Assembly: GCA_046726375.1 (NCBI GenBank)
Contig: JBKPAJ010000071.1
Coordinates: forward strand, 65,594 to 129,593
DNA length: 64,000 nucleotides
Reading direction: 5' to 3'
Source of the DNA: DASPWV01 sp046726375
GTDB lineage: Bacteria > Acidobacteriota > Vicinamibacteria > Vicinamibacterales > UBA2999
Each line of letters begins with the position of its first letter. The first letter of the stretch is position 1. The notes under the pieces were generated by a model. That model made no database searches. It was not told where the DNA came from and saw nothing but the letters and a program-made list of their open reading frames with translations. The translations under genes and the position numbers were made by a program. Below are positions 27,370-36,288 of the stretch, piece by piece.

Positions 27370-27485
27370 AAAGCTGATAGTCGCGAGCTCTCAGATGTTC
27401 GATTGAAGATTGCCGATGGGGTTGAGGTTTAAGCGCAATCCCAAATTCCGATCATCAATCTTCGATCTCAAATCTGCCATCGCAC
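27370..27485. repeat. AGATTG/AATCTTC-type heptad-repeat island before rpmE
   Basis: The left units CAGATGT, TCGATTG, AAGATTG, CCGATGG run at a 7-base period from about 27392. The right units ATCATCA, ATCTTCG, ATCTCAA, ATCTGCC run from about 27451 and are broadly complementary. The outer part (AGCTGATAGTCGCGAGCTCTC) uses the vocabulary of the clpX-lon island. The island is upstream of the rpmE ribosome-binding site and ends about 20 bp before it. Confidence 0.6.
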
Positions 27486-27518
27486 GATTCACGGATCCGG
27501 CGACAAGGAGAATCGATC

Positions 27519-27800
27519 GTGAAAGACGGCATCCATCCTCAGTATCAGGAAGTCGAAGTCCACTGCGCGTGCGGCGCCAAGTGGAAGACGCGTTCAACGC
27601 GCAAAGATCTGCACCTCGAAATCTGCTCCAACTGCCATCCGTTCTTCACGGGTCGCCAGAAGCTGATTGACACCGAAGGTCGCGTCGATCGCTTCACCAA
27701 GAAATTCGGCGCACAAACAGTCGAAAAGCGGAAGACGGCTGCGAAGGCCGCCAAAGAGCAGAAGGCCAAGACGACCAGGAAGACGGCAAGAGTTTCCTAA
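27519..27800 (+). CDS. rpmE: 50S ribosomal protein L31, zinc-binding type
   Basis: 93 residues from a GTG with AAGGAGA upstream. The start KDGIHPQYQEVEVHCACG, the second knuckle CSNCHPFFTGRQK and the closing GRVDRFTKKFG are diagnostic of type I (cysteine-containing) L31. The two knuckles give four zinc ligands. About 25 extra residues at the C-terminus are rich in Lys and Ala (EKRKTAAKAAKEQKAK), making the protein longer than the usual 66-75 residues. It is a component of the large subunit near the central protuberance. Confidence 0.95.
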   Translation: MKDGIHPQYQEVEVHCACGAKWKTRSTRKDLHLEICSNCHPFFTGRQKLIDTEGRVDRFTKKFGAQTVEKRKTAAKAAKEQKAKTTRKTARVS

Positions 27801-27836
27801 TCTGCAATCCACTTGAATTGGCCCGGATGCCTTTCG

Positions 27837-28057
27837 GTTTTCAGCGTCGGCTTTCGCGCAAACGCTGAGCGCTGATCGCTGAGAGCTGAAAGCGCCAGGT
27901 TCACCTAAACCCGGAGCTCGCCGGAGCTTACTTGAGTGGTTAGCGCCAACGGCGCCAACCGCGCGAAAGCGGCCCGTTCTGCGCCCATACGGTCGGATCA
28001 CTTCCATGCCACGCTTCGCAACTCAAGTGAATTGAGTGGTTAAAGTGCCCACCGGGC
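27837..28057. repeat. Structured repeat region between rpmE and mrfB
   Basis: There is no gene in this 257-bp convergent gap. The part 27837-27894 is a heptad island of the CAGCTCT type (GCTGAGCGCTGATCGCTGAG), nearly the reverse complement of the left arm of the clpX-lon island. Further on, ACTTGAGT (27930-27937) and ACTCAAGT (28021-28028) are inverted. TTGAGTGGTTA occurs twice in direct orientation (27932-27942 and 28032-28042), and GCGCCAAC is tandemly duplicated near 27943. The second part looks like a separate stem-loop element. Confidence 0.55.
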
Positions 28058-29410
28058 TTAGGATTCGCTCAACGACGCTTGCGTGAGGAGCGGTCCCGGC
28101 GCGGACCTCGCGAGTTTCGTCTCAATCCGCTTCAGCCGATGTTCTGCCGCCACGCGAAAGCGAGCGACCGGAGCATCCGCGAGAACGTCGAGGACCAACA
28201 TCCGCGCGCTGTACAGATCTTTCGACCTGTGCTCGTGATGGATGGCCAGCGCTTCGCGCGCTTCGCGGCGTAACAGCGACGGACAACCTGGCAGAGCGGC
28301 AAGCTCCGCCCACGCCGCCGCTGCTTCCGCAGTGCGGCCGGTGCGTCGCCGGCAAAGCGCCAGTCGTCTCAGCGCTTCGGCGCGCACGTCGGGCTCGCGA
28401 CCAACACGCGCGGCCAGTGCCGCCGAATGCGCGTAGCAGGCTTCTGCGTGCTCGCGCATCGCCGCACGTTCGTACAGACGTCCGAGCCCAAGGCTCTCAC
28501 GCGGGTGGAGCGCGCCGGACGGACCCTGCTCGATCAAACGGATGGCGCGCGCGGTAATCGCGGCAAGAGAAATCAGATCGATCCGGTTGTGCTCGAGCAC
28601 GGCTTCCAGAGCAAAGGCGTTGCCGTCGCGCACGTAGCGGAAAAACCGCGAGGGAATATCGAAGCCCGGCACGTCCCCGACGCGATGGACGCCGGCGAGG
28701 TGTCGTTCAAGCACAGAAAGTTTGCAGCTGTCGTCGTCGAGCGGCGGACCGGCGACTGAGGGCCGCTCCTTCCACAGTCGCCGCGAGGCATGCAGCATAT
28801 CGATGTGCGATGCCTCGGCGAAGGGAAACTCCAGGCGATGAAACAGGTAGCGCGTTTCGATCAGCGGCACGTCGAAACTGCGGCCGTTGAATGTTACGAG
28901 CGTGCGGTGCCGGCCGACCCCGTGGCGAATCTCCGCGAGCAACGCCCGCTCGTGCTCGAATCCTGCAAGAAGAAACTGTCGAACGAGCAACGCGTCGCCC
29001 TCGACGACAGCACAGCCGACGAGAAACGCCTGCGTTCCCGCCCCACCCGCAAGACCGGTGGTCTCGAGGTCGAGGAACACCAGCTGTTGGCGATCCACGT
29101 CGTGTGTGGGTGCTGTGCCGTACGCGCGTTGAAGGATAGCGAGAGCGTCGCTCCCGGATCGAAGCGTTTCAACCACATCGCCAACCCGCGTGCGGCCATG
29201 CGCGCGATCAATGGCGTAATGACGATCGACGACGAGCACCGCGCCCTCGGAGCGCTCGACGACGCGTCCACCCAGGATTTCCGCGGTGCGCAAGAACGAC
29301 CGAGCGGCGGGTCGGGTTCCCGCTGGCTCGGCGACCGACGGCTGCGCCTCCGGCGACACGAGCGGAACGTTGACAATGCCGCGAAGCCGATCCGCAAGTG
29401 ACGATCGCAT
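28058..29410 (-). CDS. mrfB: DEDD exonuclease, MrfB/YprB-like (RNase H-like fold)
   Basis: 450 residues. The exonuclease core has the acidic motifs FLDLETTGL (Asp, Glu), TFNGRSFDVPLIETR (Asp) and EHNRIDLISLA (His, Asp), as in the YprB family. A C-terminal helical region (about 300-430) looks TPR-like (LGRLYERAAMREHAEACYAH). In Bacillus subtilis, YprB (MrfB) works with the helicase YprA (MrfA) in repair of mitomycin C damage. The helicase gene lies 2 bp upstream on the same strand, so I assign the pair by both sequence and context. Biochemistry in this organism is untested. Confidence 0.82.
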   Translation of the reverse strand: MRSSLADRLRGIVNVPLVSPEAQPSVAEPAGTRPAARSFLRTAEILGGRVVERSEGAVLVVDRHYAIDRAHGRTRVGDVVETLRSGSDALAILQRAYGTAPTHDVDRQQLVFLDLETTGLAGGAGTQAFLVGCAVVEGDALLVRQFLLAGFEHERALLAEIRHGVGRHRTLVTFNGRSFDVPLIETRYLFHRLEFPFAEASHIDMLHASRRLWKERPSVAGPPLDDDSCKLSVLERHLAGVHRVGDVPGFDIPSRFFRYVRDGNAFALEAVLEHNRIDLISLAAITARAIRLIEQGPSGALHPRESLGLGRLYERAAMREHAEACYAHSAALAARVGREPDVRAEALRRLALCRRRTGRTAEAAAAWAELAALPGCPSLLRREAREALAIHHEHRSKDLYSARMLVLDVLADAPVARFRVAAEHRLKRIETKLARSAPGPLLTQASLSES

Positions 29411-29412
29411 AT

Positions 29413-31890
29413 TTAAAACGGAACGTCGTTCGAGACCGCGGTTTGTCGTGGCGTGGCTTTCGCCGCGCCGTCAGTCACGGCTTCCGCTGACCCTGGCTCT
29501 TCCGCGCCGTCATGAATCAGGCGATCCAATATCCGCGTCGCGACAACTTTTGCAAGCGGTCCGTTCTGCCCCACCGGTCCGACACAGCTTGGACACCCAT
29601 TGTCACAAGGACACGTGGCGATCAGCTCGCGCGTTCGCAAGAGCAGCTCGGCGTGCATTGTGAAGAGAGGCTCACTGAAGCCAATGCCTCCGGGGTAGGC
29701 GTCGTAGAGAAAGATCTGTGGCGCGTCGCTGACGTGGGCGGCCTCGGGGCGCGCCGACGCATCCTCGCTGTTGACCGATAACCCGAGATCGCGCGATTCG
29801 CACATCAGAAGCAAGGTCGCGACCTGTTTCATCGCAAACGCCAAAGCGAAGATCCCGTCCCGGCGATCGTCGATCGCATATGGCAGCGCGCCCAACATCG
29901 CGCGTGGCAGTTCGAGCCAGTACGCGGTGGTGTGCATCTGCTGTTCGGGCAGGTCGAGCTCGCCTGAGCCGACGTTCTCGTTGGTGTAGAACTTGATTTT
30001 CTTGAAGCCGACGACGCGTGACACGACGTGCACTTCGCCGTGGTGTGCGACATTCGCTTCGTCCATCCCAAACCGATCGAGGATAGTGACGCGTGAATTG
30101 GTAATTGCGTCGGTATAGTAGTCGCAATCGACAGATCGAACATAGGCCTTACGCCCGTCAAAATCCAGCTTCTCGACCTGGAAGAGCCGTCCCTCGACCA
30201 TGTAGATCGCCTTCGGGTGAAGCGTGGCCGGACCGCTCGTGAAGTCCGTTTCCCCGATGATGTTTGCGTCGTTGGTTTGATCGACCACCACGAAGTTGTC
30301 CGACGAAATCGATCGCAGGCTTACTCCATCTGCCGGGTACGACTCGCTCGTCCAATGCCATTGACCCGCTTCGTCCGAGTCCTCCGAGCCTGAACGATGC
30401 ACGACGCCGGATTCCTGGAGCACCGACAACACCTGCTGTACGTCGACCGATCCGAACTGTTCATCGCTCCTGAACGGCAGCTCGAAAGCCGCGCACTTAA
30501 CATGGTTGACGAGCACGTGCAGGTTGTCTGGATTGATGAGCGCATGCTCCGGCGACGCATCGAAGAAATACCACGGGTGCCGCACGACGAACTGATCGAC
30601 AGGCGCGCTCGACGCGACCAGGATCGACGCCGATCGGGCTGCTCGACGGCCGGCGCGGCCAGCGCGTTGCCACGTGGACGCGATCGTGCCCGGATACCCC
30701 GCGAGTACGGCGACATCGAGCGCACCGATATCGATTCCGAGCTCCAGCGCGTTGGTTGCAATCACACCGCGCACTTTCCCTTCGCGCAGCCCTCGCTCGA
30801 TCTCGCGCCGGCGCATCGGAAGATAGCCGCCGCGATAGCCACGAATCAGCTCGGGCATACCCGGAATATCTTCGAAGTCCTCCTTCAGATACGTCGTGAG
30901 GATTTCGGTCACGAGGCGGCTTTGCGCAAAGACGATGAGTTGCAAATTGCGGCGCAGAAACTCGCCCGCGACGCGGCGTGTCTCGGTGAGATACGAGCGC
31001 CGGATGCCGAGCTCGCGGTTGACGACCGGCGGATTGACGAACACGAAGAACTTTTCACCGCGCGGCGCGCCGCTCTGCTCGACGAGCGAGAACGGCCGTT
31101 CGGCGAGCCGCTCCGCCAACTCGCGTGGATTGGCGATCGTCGCCGAGGAACAGATGATCTGCGGATCCGAGCCGTAATGACGCGCGATGCGCCTCAACCG
31201 GCGCAGCACGTTGCACAGGTGACTGCCAAACACACCGCGATAGGCGTGCAGCTCGTCGATCACGATAAAGCGCAGGTTCTCGAACAGCTTGGCCCAGCGC
31301 GGATGGTGCGGCAGGATGCCCGAGTGCAGCATATCGGGATTGCTCAGCACCACGTGCGCCCGCGCGCGGATGGTGCGGCGCGCATCCTGCGGCGTATCGC
31401 CGTCGTAAGTGTGCACGCCAATTTCGCCGCCGCCGAGTTCGCTGAGCGCTCCCGCGATCTCGTGAAGCTCCGCCATCTGATCTTGAGCCAGCGCCTTTGT
31501 GGGAAACAGGTAGAGCGCGCGCGTCGCGCCGTTTTTGAGAATCGCGTCGAGTACGGGCGCGTTGTAGCAGAGCGTCTTGCCCGATGCGGTAGGCGTCGTG
31601 ATGACGATGTTCTGACCGGCGGCGACGAGCGAGAGCGCATCGGCCTGATGGCTATACAGCTGCGCGATGCCTCGACGCTCCAGTGCAGCGCGCAACCGCG
31701 GGTCCAACGTTTCCGCAAACGGCGCAAACTGCGCGTCGATGGCCGGGAGCCGCCGAACGGCCGTGACGAGTGCGTCAGGTGTATCCGGCCGCTCGATCCA
31801 GGGTCCTGGTGCGAGTCGCTCGAGCGCGCCTTGCAGCGCCAACTCCTTGCGTGCAGTGCCGGCCTGTACCAGCGACGAATCGAGGGGCAT
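29413..31890 (-). CDS. mrfA: DEAD/DEAH-box helicase with DUF1998 zinc domain, MrfA/YprA-like
   Basis: About 825 residues from the ATG at 31890; a TTG two codons earlier is possible. The SF2 helicase motifs are motif I TPTASGKTLCYN, motif II VIDELHAY, motif III SSATIANP, and motif VI QRAGRAGRRA after NALELGIDIG. The C-terminal DUF1998 region ends with the four-cysteine cluster CPCDNGCPSC, the hallmark of MrfA-type enzymes. It would unwind DNA 3'-5' to allow the MrfB-like exonuclease to act at crosslinks. It is the first gene of the two-gene unit. Confidence 0.88.
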   Translation of the reverse strand: MPLDSSLVQAGTARKELALQGALERLAPGPWIERPDTPDALVTAVRRLPAIDAQFAPFAETLDPRLRAALERRGIAQLYSHQADALSLVAAGQNIVITTPTASGKTLCYNAPVLDAILKNGATRALYLFPTKALAQDQMAELHEIAGALSELGGGEIGVHTYDGDTPQDARRTIRARAHVVLSNPDMLHSGILPHHPRWAKLFENLRFIVIDELHAYRGVFGSHLCNVLRRLRRIARHYGSDPQIICSSATIANPRELAERLAERPFSLVEQSGAPRGEKFFVFVNPPVVNRELGIRRSYLTETRRVAGEFLRRNLQLIVFAQSRLVTEILTTYLKEDFEDIPGMPELIRGYRGGYLPMRRREIERGLREGKVRGVIATNALELGIDIGALDVAVLAGYPGTIASTWQRAGRAGRRAARSASILVASSAPVDQFVVRHPWYFFDASPEHALINPDNLHVLVNHVKCAAFELPFRSDEQFGSVDVQQVLSVLQESGVVHRSGSEDSDEAGQWHWTSESYPADGVSLRSISSDNFVVVDQTNDANIIGETDFTSGPATLHPKAIYMVEGRLFQVEKLDFDGRKAYVRSVDCDYYTDAITNSRVTILDRFGMDEANVAHHGEVHVVSRVVGFKKIKFYTNENVGSGELDLPEQQMHTTAYWLELPRAMLGALPYAIDDRRDGIFALAFAMKQVATLLLMCESRDLGLSVNSEDASARPEAAHVSDAPQIFLYDAYPGGIGFSEPLFTMHAELLLRTRELIATCPCDNGCPSCVGPVGQNGPLAKVVATRILDRLIHDGAEEPGSAEAVTDGAAKATPRQTAVSNDVPF

Positions 31891-32041
31891 GGACAACGGT
31901 GTGAAATGCTACACGATCAGCAGGCGAAAGCGAAGATTCAGCGCAATGCCCGGTCAAACGGCTCCATTGCTTGACCAAGCTCTGCCACGCGGTAAACCAT
32001 ACGGTGGGGCTTTCCCTCCGCCCCGATCCCGGCAGGCATGT

Positions 32042-32257
32042 ATGGCCAACACCACCGATGGGCCGTCACGCGCGGAGTTGCAGCGACTGGAAGGCGAGCT
32101 TCGGAAACTCGCCGAACGCATCAACGAAACGACGCGAGAACTCGGAATTCAGTTCGACCGCCTGGCGCAGCTGCAAGCGGATGTCGATATCATCCGCGCC
32201 GCCGCGGCGAAGACGGCCAAGCGCAAACGGCGAAGCGACCGCACGAAATCGACGTAA
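32042..32257 (+). CDS. Small coiled-coil protein, unknown
   Basis: 71 residues from the ATG at 32042. The sequence is almost entirely heptad-patterned (ELQRLEGELRKLAERINETT, FDRLAQLQADVDIIRAAAAK), ending in a Lys/Arg tail (KTAKRKRRSDRTK). It lies between mrfA and a permease on the opposite strand to mrfA. The Shine-Dalgarno is weak (GGCAGG). No family was recognised; coding status rests on the consistent coiled-coil pattern. Confidence 0.5.
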   Translation: MANTTDGPSRAELQRLEGELRKLAERINETTRELGIQFDRLAQLQADVDIIRAAAAKTAKRKRRSDRTKST

Positions 32258-32332
32258 CAACCCTGCCCCGCATTTCTGAACTGCCCCTGACGCTCGGAAC
32301 GACTGCAGCGTTTCACACTATAGTGACCGCTT

Positions 32333-33667
32333 ATGCCGACGCTCGTGCGGAGACTGGGTCTTTGGAGCTCGATCGGGCTCGTCATCGGAATCACCATTGG
32401 CGGCGGCATCTTCCGCACACCCGCGGGGATCGCCGCACGTGTGCCCGACCCGGTGTGGATGCTCAGTGTATGGGTGGTCGGCGGTCTCGTGGTCCTCTGC
32501 GGGGCGCTGGCCTTTGCCGAACTCTCGGCCTCGATGCCCGAAACCGGCGGCATGTACGTTTACCTACGTGAGGGGTGGGGACGCCCCTATGCCTTCCTTT
32601 ACGGTTGGGCTCAGCTGGTACTGATTCGTGCCGCCGCACTGGGCGGCATCTCGTCGGTTTTCGGCGAGTATTTCCTTCGCGTCTTCGGCATCGACACGAC
32701 GCTGCATCCGCAATGGGCCGACTATCTCGCCGCCGGCGCCATTGCCTTCGCCGCCGCGGTCAACATCGTCGGCGTCCAGTTCGGCGCGCTTTTCGCCGGC
32801 CTGTCAACGATTACGAAATTCGGCGCGCTGACGCTCCTGGTGCTGGCGTCGTTTCTTCTCGGCGGGAGCGCCGGCGGCAGCGCCAGCCACTTGCTGCCAA
32901 ACGGCGCGTCGATTCAAGCGGGTTTGTACGGGCTGTCGCTGATTTCGGTGATGTGGGCGTACGACGGTTTTGCCGATTTGTCGTTCGCGAGCGGGGAGGT
33001 AAAGGATCCGCAACGCAACCTGCCGCGTGCGATTGTGATCGGTACCCTGCTGATCATCGCGATCTACCTGTCGGCGAATCTCGCGTATCTGTACATGAAC
33101 CCAGTCGAAACGATGAAAGACTCCAAACTCGTGGCGGCGGACACGATGGCGAAGATGTTCGGGCAACTCGGTGTCTCGTTCATTTCGGTTGTCGTGATGA
33201 TCTCGACGTTTGGGTCGCTCATGGGCAGCATGCTCGCGTCACCACGCATCTTCTTCGCGATGGCGGACGATCGGCTGTTCTTCAGGCAGATTGCCGCTGT
33301 TCACTCGCGGTGGCGCACGCCCTGGGTCGCGATCCTGTTGGCCTCGTTCCTCGGGATCGCGATGGTCATGACGCAAACGTTCGAACAACTCACCGATACG
33401 TTTGTGCTGGCCATGTGGCCGTTCTATGCGCTGAGCGTTGCGGCAATTTATCAGCTGCGGCGGACGCAGCCGCACTTGAGCCGCCCCTACAAGGTGGTCG
33501 GTTATCCCGTGGTTCCAGCGGTGTTCATCGCGGCGGCGGTCTACCTGGTGGGGAACGCGCTGGTAACCGATCCAAAGTGGACGTCGATCACCTTTGCCGT
33601 CGTGCTCGCGGGTCTGCCTGTGTACTGGTTGACGTTCAATCGTGCAGCGCCCCAGCCAGCCACATGA
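32333..33667 (+). CDS. APC-superfamily amino acid permease
   Basis: 444 residues with about twelve hydrophobic helices. The start GLWSSIGLVIGITIGGGIF is the classic APC helix-1 unwound glycine motif (GxxIGGGIF). FAELSASMPETGGMYVYL, a conserved APC signature, follows helix 2. Closest in feel to the LAT or yeast-Mup subfamilies of amino-acid exchangers. The substrate cannot be deduced. A TATAGT -10-like hexamer in the palindrome CACTATAGTG (32316-32325) lies just upstream. Its stop overlaps the following SDR start by 4 bp. Confidence 0.9.
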   Translation: MPTLVRRLGLWSSIGLVIGITIGGGIFRTPAGIAARVPDPVWMLSVWVVGGLVVLCGALAFAELSASMPETGGMYVYLREGWGRPYAFLYGWAQLVLIRAAALGGISSVFGEYFLRVFGIDTTLHPQWADYLAAGAIAFAAAVNIVGVQFGALFAGLSTITKFGALTLLVLASFLLGGSAGGSASHLLPNGASIQAGLYGLSLISVMWAYDGFADLSFASGEVKDPQRNLPRAIVIGTLLIIAIYLSANLAYLYMNPVETMKDSKLVAADTMAKMFGQLGVSFISVVVMISTFGSLMGSMLASPRIFFAMADDRLFFRQIAAVHSRWRTPWVAILLASFLGIAMVMTQTFEQLTDTFVLAMWPFYALSVAAIYQLRRTQPHLSRPYKVVGYPVVPAVFIAAAVYLVGNALVTDPKWTSITFAVVLAGLPVYWLTFNRAAPQPAT

Positions 33668-34440
33668 ATCTCGAACTCGCGGGCAAGGTCGCGGCTGTAA
33701 CGGGAAGCAGCCGCGGCCTGGGATTCGCGAGCGCCAGAGCGCTCGTGTCGGAAGGCTGTCATGTCGTCATCTCAGCGCGAGGTGAGGAGCAGCTCGCGCA
33801 AGCCGCCGCCGAGCTCCGCGGCTGCGCGCAACACGGCGCCAGAGTTGCGCCGGTCGTTACGGACCTGGCCAGCGTCGCGGGCGTCACCGCCTTCGTCGAA
33901 CGCGCGATCTCGGAGTACGGTGGGCTCGACATCTTGATCAACAACATCGGCCTCGCACGCGGCGCCGATCTGACGGCCACCAGCGACGCCGACTGGCAGG
34001 AAGCGTTCGAGCAAACGCTTTACCCGGCCATTCGCGCATCGCGTGTGGCGGTGCCACAGATGCGAAGGCGCGGCGGCGGTTCGATCGTCATGGTGTCTTC
34101 CATTTTCGGTCGCGAAGCGGGCGGACGTATGACCTACAACGCGGTGAAGGCTGCCGAGATCAGCCTCACCAAGTCGCTGGCCCAGCAGCTCGCGAAGGAC
34201 AACATCCGAGTGGTCGGTGTCGCGCCTGGATCGATTCTGTTTCCGGGCGGCTCGTGGCACAAACGCCAGCAGGCGGATCCCGAAGGCATTGCGGAGTTCG
34301 TGAAGCGTGAGCTGCCGTTTGGCCGATTTGGCCGGCCCGAAGAAGTCGGTGACGTCGTGGCATTTCTCGCCTCGCCGCGTGCGAGCTGGATCAGCGGGAC
34401 AACCGTGGTCGTCGACGGATGCCAATCGCGGATGTTCTAA
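33664..34440 (+). CDS. Short-chain dehydrogenase/reductase
   Basis: 258 residues from the ATG at 33664, overlapping the permease stop (ATGA). Classical SDR motifs: the cofactor loop TGSSRGLG (about 14-21), the NNIG motif (LINNIGLARG), the catalytic Ser in MVSSIFG and the Tyr-x3-Lys in TYNAVKAAE. ISARGEEQ after beta-2 (Arg after Ala) hints at NADP preference. The end SWISGTTVVVDGCQSRMF is typical of 3-oxoacyl-reductase-like SDRs. The substrate is unknown. Coupling with an amino-acid permease suggests small-molecule catabolism. Confidence 0.9.
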   Translation: MNLELAGKVAAVTGSSRGLGFASARALVSEGCHVVISARGEEQLAQAAAELRGCAQHGARVAPVVTDLASVAGVTAFVERAISEYGGLDILINNIGLARGADLTATSDADWQEAFEQTLYPAIRASRVAVPQMRRRGGGSIVMVSSIFGREAGGRMTYNAVKAAEISLTKSLAQQLAKDNIRVVGVAPGSILFPGGSWHKRQQADPEGIAEFVKRELPFGRFGRPEEVGDVVAFLASPRASWISGTTVVVDGCQSRMF

Positions 34441-34569
34441 CCCCTCAATTCACTGAGCGTGCCAATCGTGACATCGCAGGTGAGCCGACGGTCTGGGCGG
34501 CAAACCCGGTGGCTTTCGCACGGCTCGCGCCGTTGCGCTATCCACTCAGCGCGCTCGCGGTCTTCGTGT

Positions 34570-35445
34570 CTAATGCAGCGCGCCGTTGCTGGGTCGATTG
34601 CTCAAGTCGTTCAAGCGCCAGTCGAACTGGTGAAAAACCATTTTGAACGTGTTCTTCTCGAGGAACTGCGCCTCGGTGGTCAACAGGTAGGGCTGAATCA
34701 GCGCCAGCACGGCGCGTTCGATCGGACTTCGCTGTTTGAAGATGGCATTCGCCTTGTCGGCGAATGACGCAATGAAGGCGCTCTCGCGCCATGAAAACAG
34801 CGGGCTCACGCTCAACTGATCGTTGACCGAGTCGATCCGCGCCACCTCTCGGCGCCTGACGGCTTCGGCTGCGACCTCCTCGAGCTGCGTGCTCAGGCGC
34901 TTCGGATCGTAGGCCTCGCTTTTCAAACGGCCGCCGCCGACCGATCCCCGACCGAGCGCAAGGAACGCGCGCGCGTCGCCCAACGGCATGAGAATGTCGC
35001 GTTCGATGCCGTCGAGTGTGACGGTCCGGCCAGCGGCGCGAAACGTATTGCGCTCGAATGCCCCAGGAATCTGCCTGATGCTCGTGGCGGGATATTCGCC
35101 GGCGCGTCCACGGATCGGGAAATGGTTGATGACGGTCTGCAGGACAAACGCGTTGTAGGCGTTGATCCAGAATGCGAGCTGCTGTTCGCGCGAACCTTTC
35201 GCTTCCTCGATGCCGGCGGGACCATCGAGCGCACGAATATATTGATCGAGCTTGCCGCGATCGCTGCGCAGGGCGTTGTAGTAGACGAAGCCGTCGCGGA
35301 CGTAGACATCGAGCAACGCATCGAGCGGGCGATGCAGTCCTTCGACGAGTTTCGGAGGTGCGGCAAAGTCCTGCGCGTGAGCGGGGGCGCTCGTGTGCAG
35401 CGCGACAGACGCGACCGTCAACACAGCGAACAAAAGCGAGCGCAT
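34570..35445 (-). CDS. Secreted DUF547 protein
   Basis: 291 residues with a signal peptide (MRSLLFAVLTVASVALHTSA, cleavage near AHAQ). The body matches DUF547: VYVRDGFVYYNALRSDRGKL, the signature QLAFWINAYNAFVLQTVI, and VTLDGIERDIL. It is periplasmic or surface-exposed, of unknown biochemical function, and common in acidobacteria and proteobacteria. It ends 130 bp from the convergent SDR. Its start is 8 bp downstream of the alpha/beta hydrolase stop on the same strand, so the two are probably cotranscribed. Confidence 0.85.
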   Translation of the reverse strand: MRSLLFAVLTVASVALHTSAPAHAQDFAAPPKLVEGLHRPLDALLDVYVRDGFVYYNALRSDRGKLDQYIRALDGPAGIEEAKGSREQQLAFWINAYNAFVLQTVINHFPIRGRAGEYPATSIRQIPGAFERNTFRAAGRTVTLDGIERDILMPLGDARAFLALGRGSVGGGRLKSEAYDPKRLSTQLEEVAAEAVRRREVARIDSVNDQLSVSPLFSWRESAFIASFADKANAIFKQRSPIERAVLALIQPYLLTTEAQFLEKNTFKMVFHQFDWRLNDLSNRPSNGALH

Positions 35446-35452
35446 AGAAGAA

Positions 35453-36268
35453 CTATAAACGAGACAGAAAGTTGCTGAATGCGGCGTTGAACGCCTTCGG
35501 CTGCTCGAGGTTGGCGAGATGGCCCGCGCGCGGCACGATCACCAGCTCTGCATTCGAGACCGCCTCTGCGAGCTTCTGTGCTTCCGCAACAGGCGTAATC
35601 GTATCTTCCTCCCCAACCACGATCAGGGTCGGCACCGTGACCGCTTTCAGAGTGGAAAACGAATCAGGCCGATTCATCATCCGCCGAATCGCGCCCCGAA
35701 GAGCCGCGGCGTCCTGCTGTTTGATGAGCCGCCGCACGCTTGATTCCACGTCGGGCCGTTCTTCGGCGGTGGTGCGGCCGATCAGCTTGCCGATCATTTC
35801 CTGAGCGACGCCGGAGGCGCCTTGGCGATCCACCTTTGCGAGCATCGATCGGCGATTCGCGCGACCTTCCAGATTGTCCGCGCCTGCCCTGGTGTCCACC
35901 AGCACCAGCGCGCGCACAAGGCGCGGCGCTTTGCGCAGCACAGCGAATATCGCGTAGCCGCCCATCGAGCAACCGCCCATAACTGCAGACGTGACGCCGA
36001 GCTCGGTGAGCAGCATCGCGACGTCGCCGGCGTAGTCGTCCATCGATGGCGATTCAGGTTCGTGATCGTTCGTAGACCCGCCGAATCCGCGCAAGTCCGG
36101 CGCGATCAAACGCCAACCCGCCGGAACAGCTTTGAACTGAGGCTCCCACATCGATGCGGCAAGAGGAAACGCGTGCAGGAGGACGGCAACCTTGGCCGAC
36201 GTGTTGCCGGGCGCGGAATCGTAATACGCGATAGTGCGGGTGTCAGCGTGAAGATACTGCCGATGCAT
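35453..36268 (-). CDS. Alpha/beta-fold hydrolase
   Basis: 271 residues, no signal peptide. The oxyanion and nucleophile elements are LLHAFPLAASMWEPQ and GGCSMGGYA (nucleophile Ser). The acid lies in VVGEEDTITPVAEA (Asp) and the catalytic His in VPRAGHLANLEQP near residue 249. It belongs to the broad haloalkane-dehalogenase, lactonase and 3-oxoadipate enol-lactonase-like group. PDLRGFGGS is typical of that group. The substrate cannot be assigned. The gene is 20 bp downstream of the ADOP permease on the same strand. Confidence 0.88.
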   Translation of the reverse strand: MHRQYLHADTRTIAYYDSAPGNTSAKVAVLLHAFPLAASMWEPQFKAVPAGWRLIAPDLRGFGGSTNDHEPESPSMDDYAGDVAMLLTELGVTSAVMGGCSMGGYAIFAVLRKAPRLVRALVLVDTRAGADNLEGRANRRSMLAKVDRQGASGVAQEMIGKLIGRTTAEERPDVESSVRRLIKQQDAAALRGAIRRMMNRPDSFSTLKAVTVPTLIVVGEEDTITPVAEAQKLAEAVSNAELVIVPRAGHLANLEQPKAFNAAFSNFLSRL

Positions 36269-36288
36269 CCTGCACGATCATAATCCGA

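Noticed and set aside
30397..31974. 525-codon plus-strand frame
   Set aside because: Antisense to the MrfA-like helicase.
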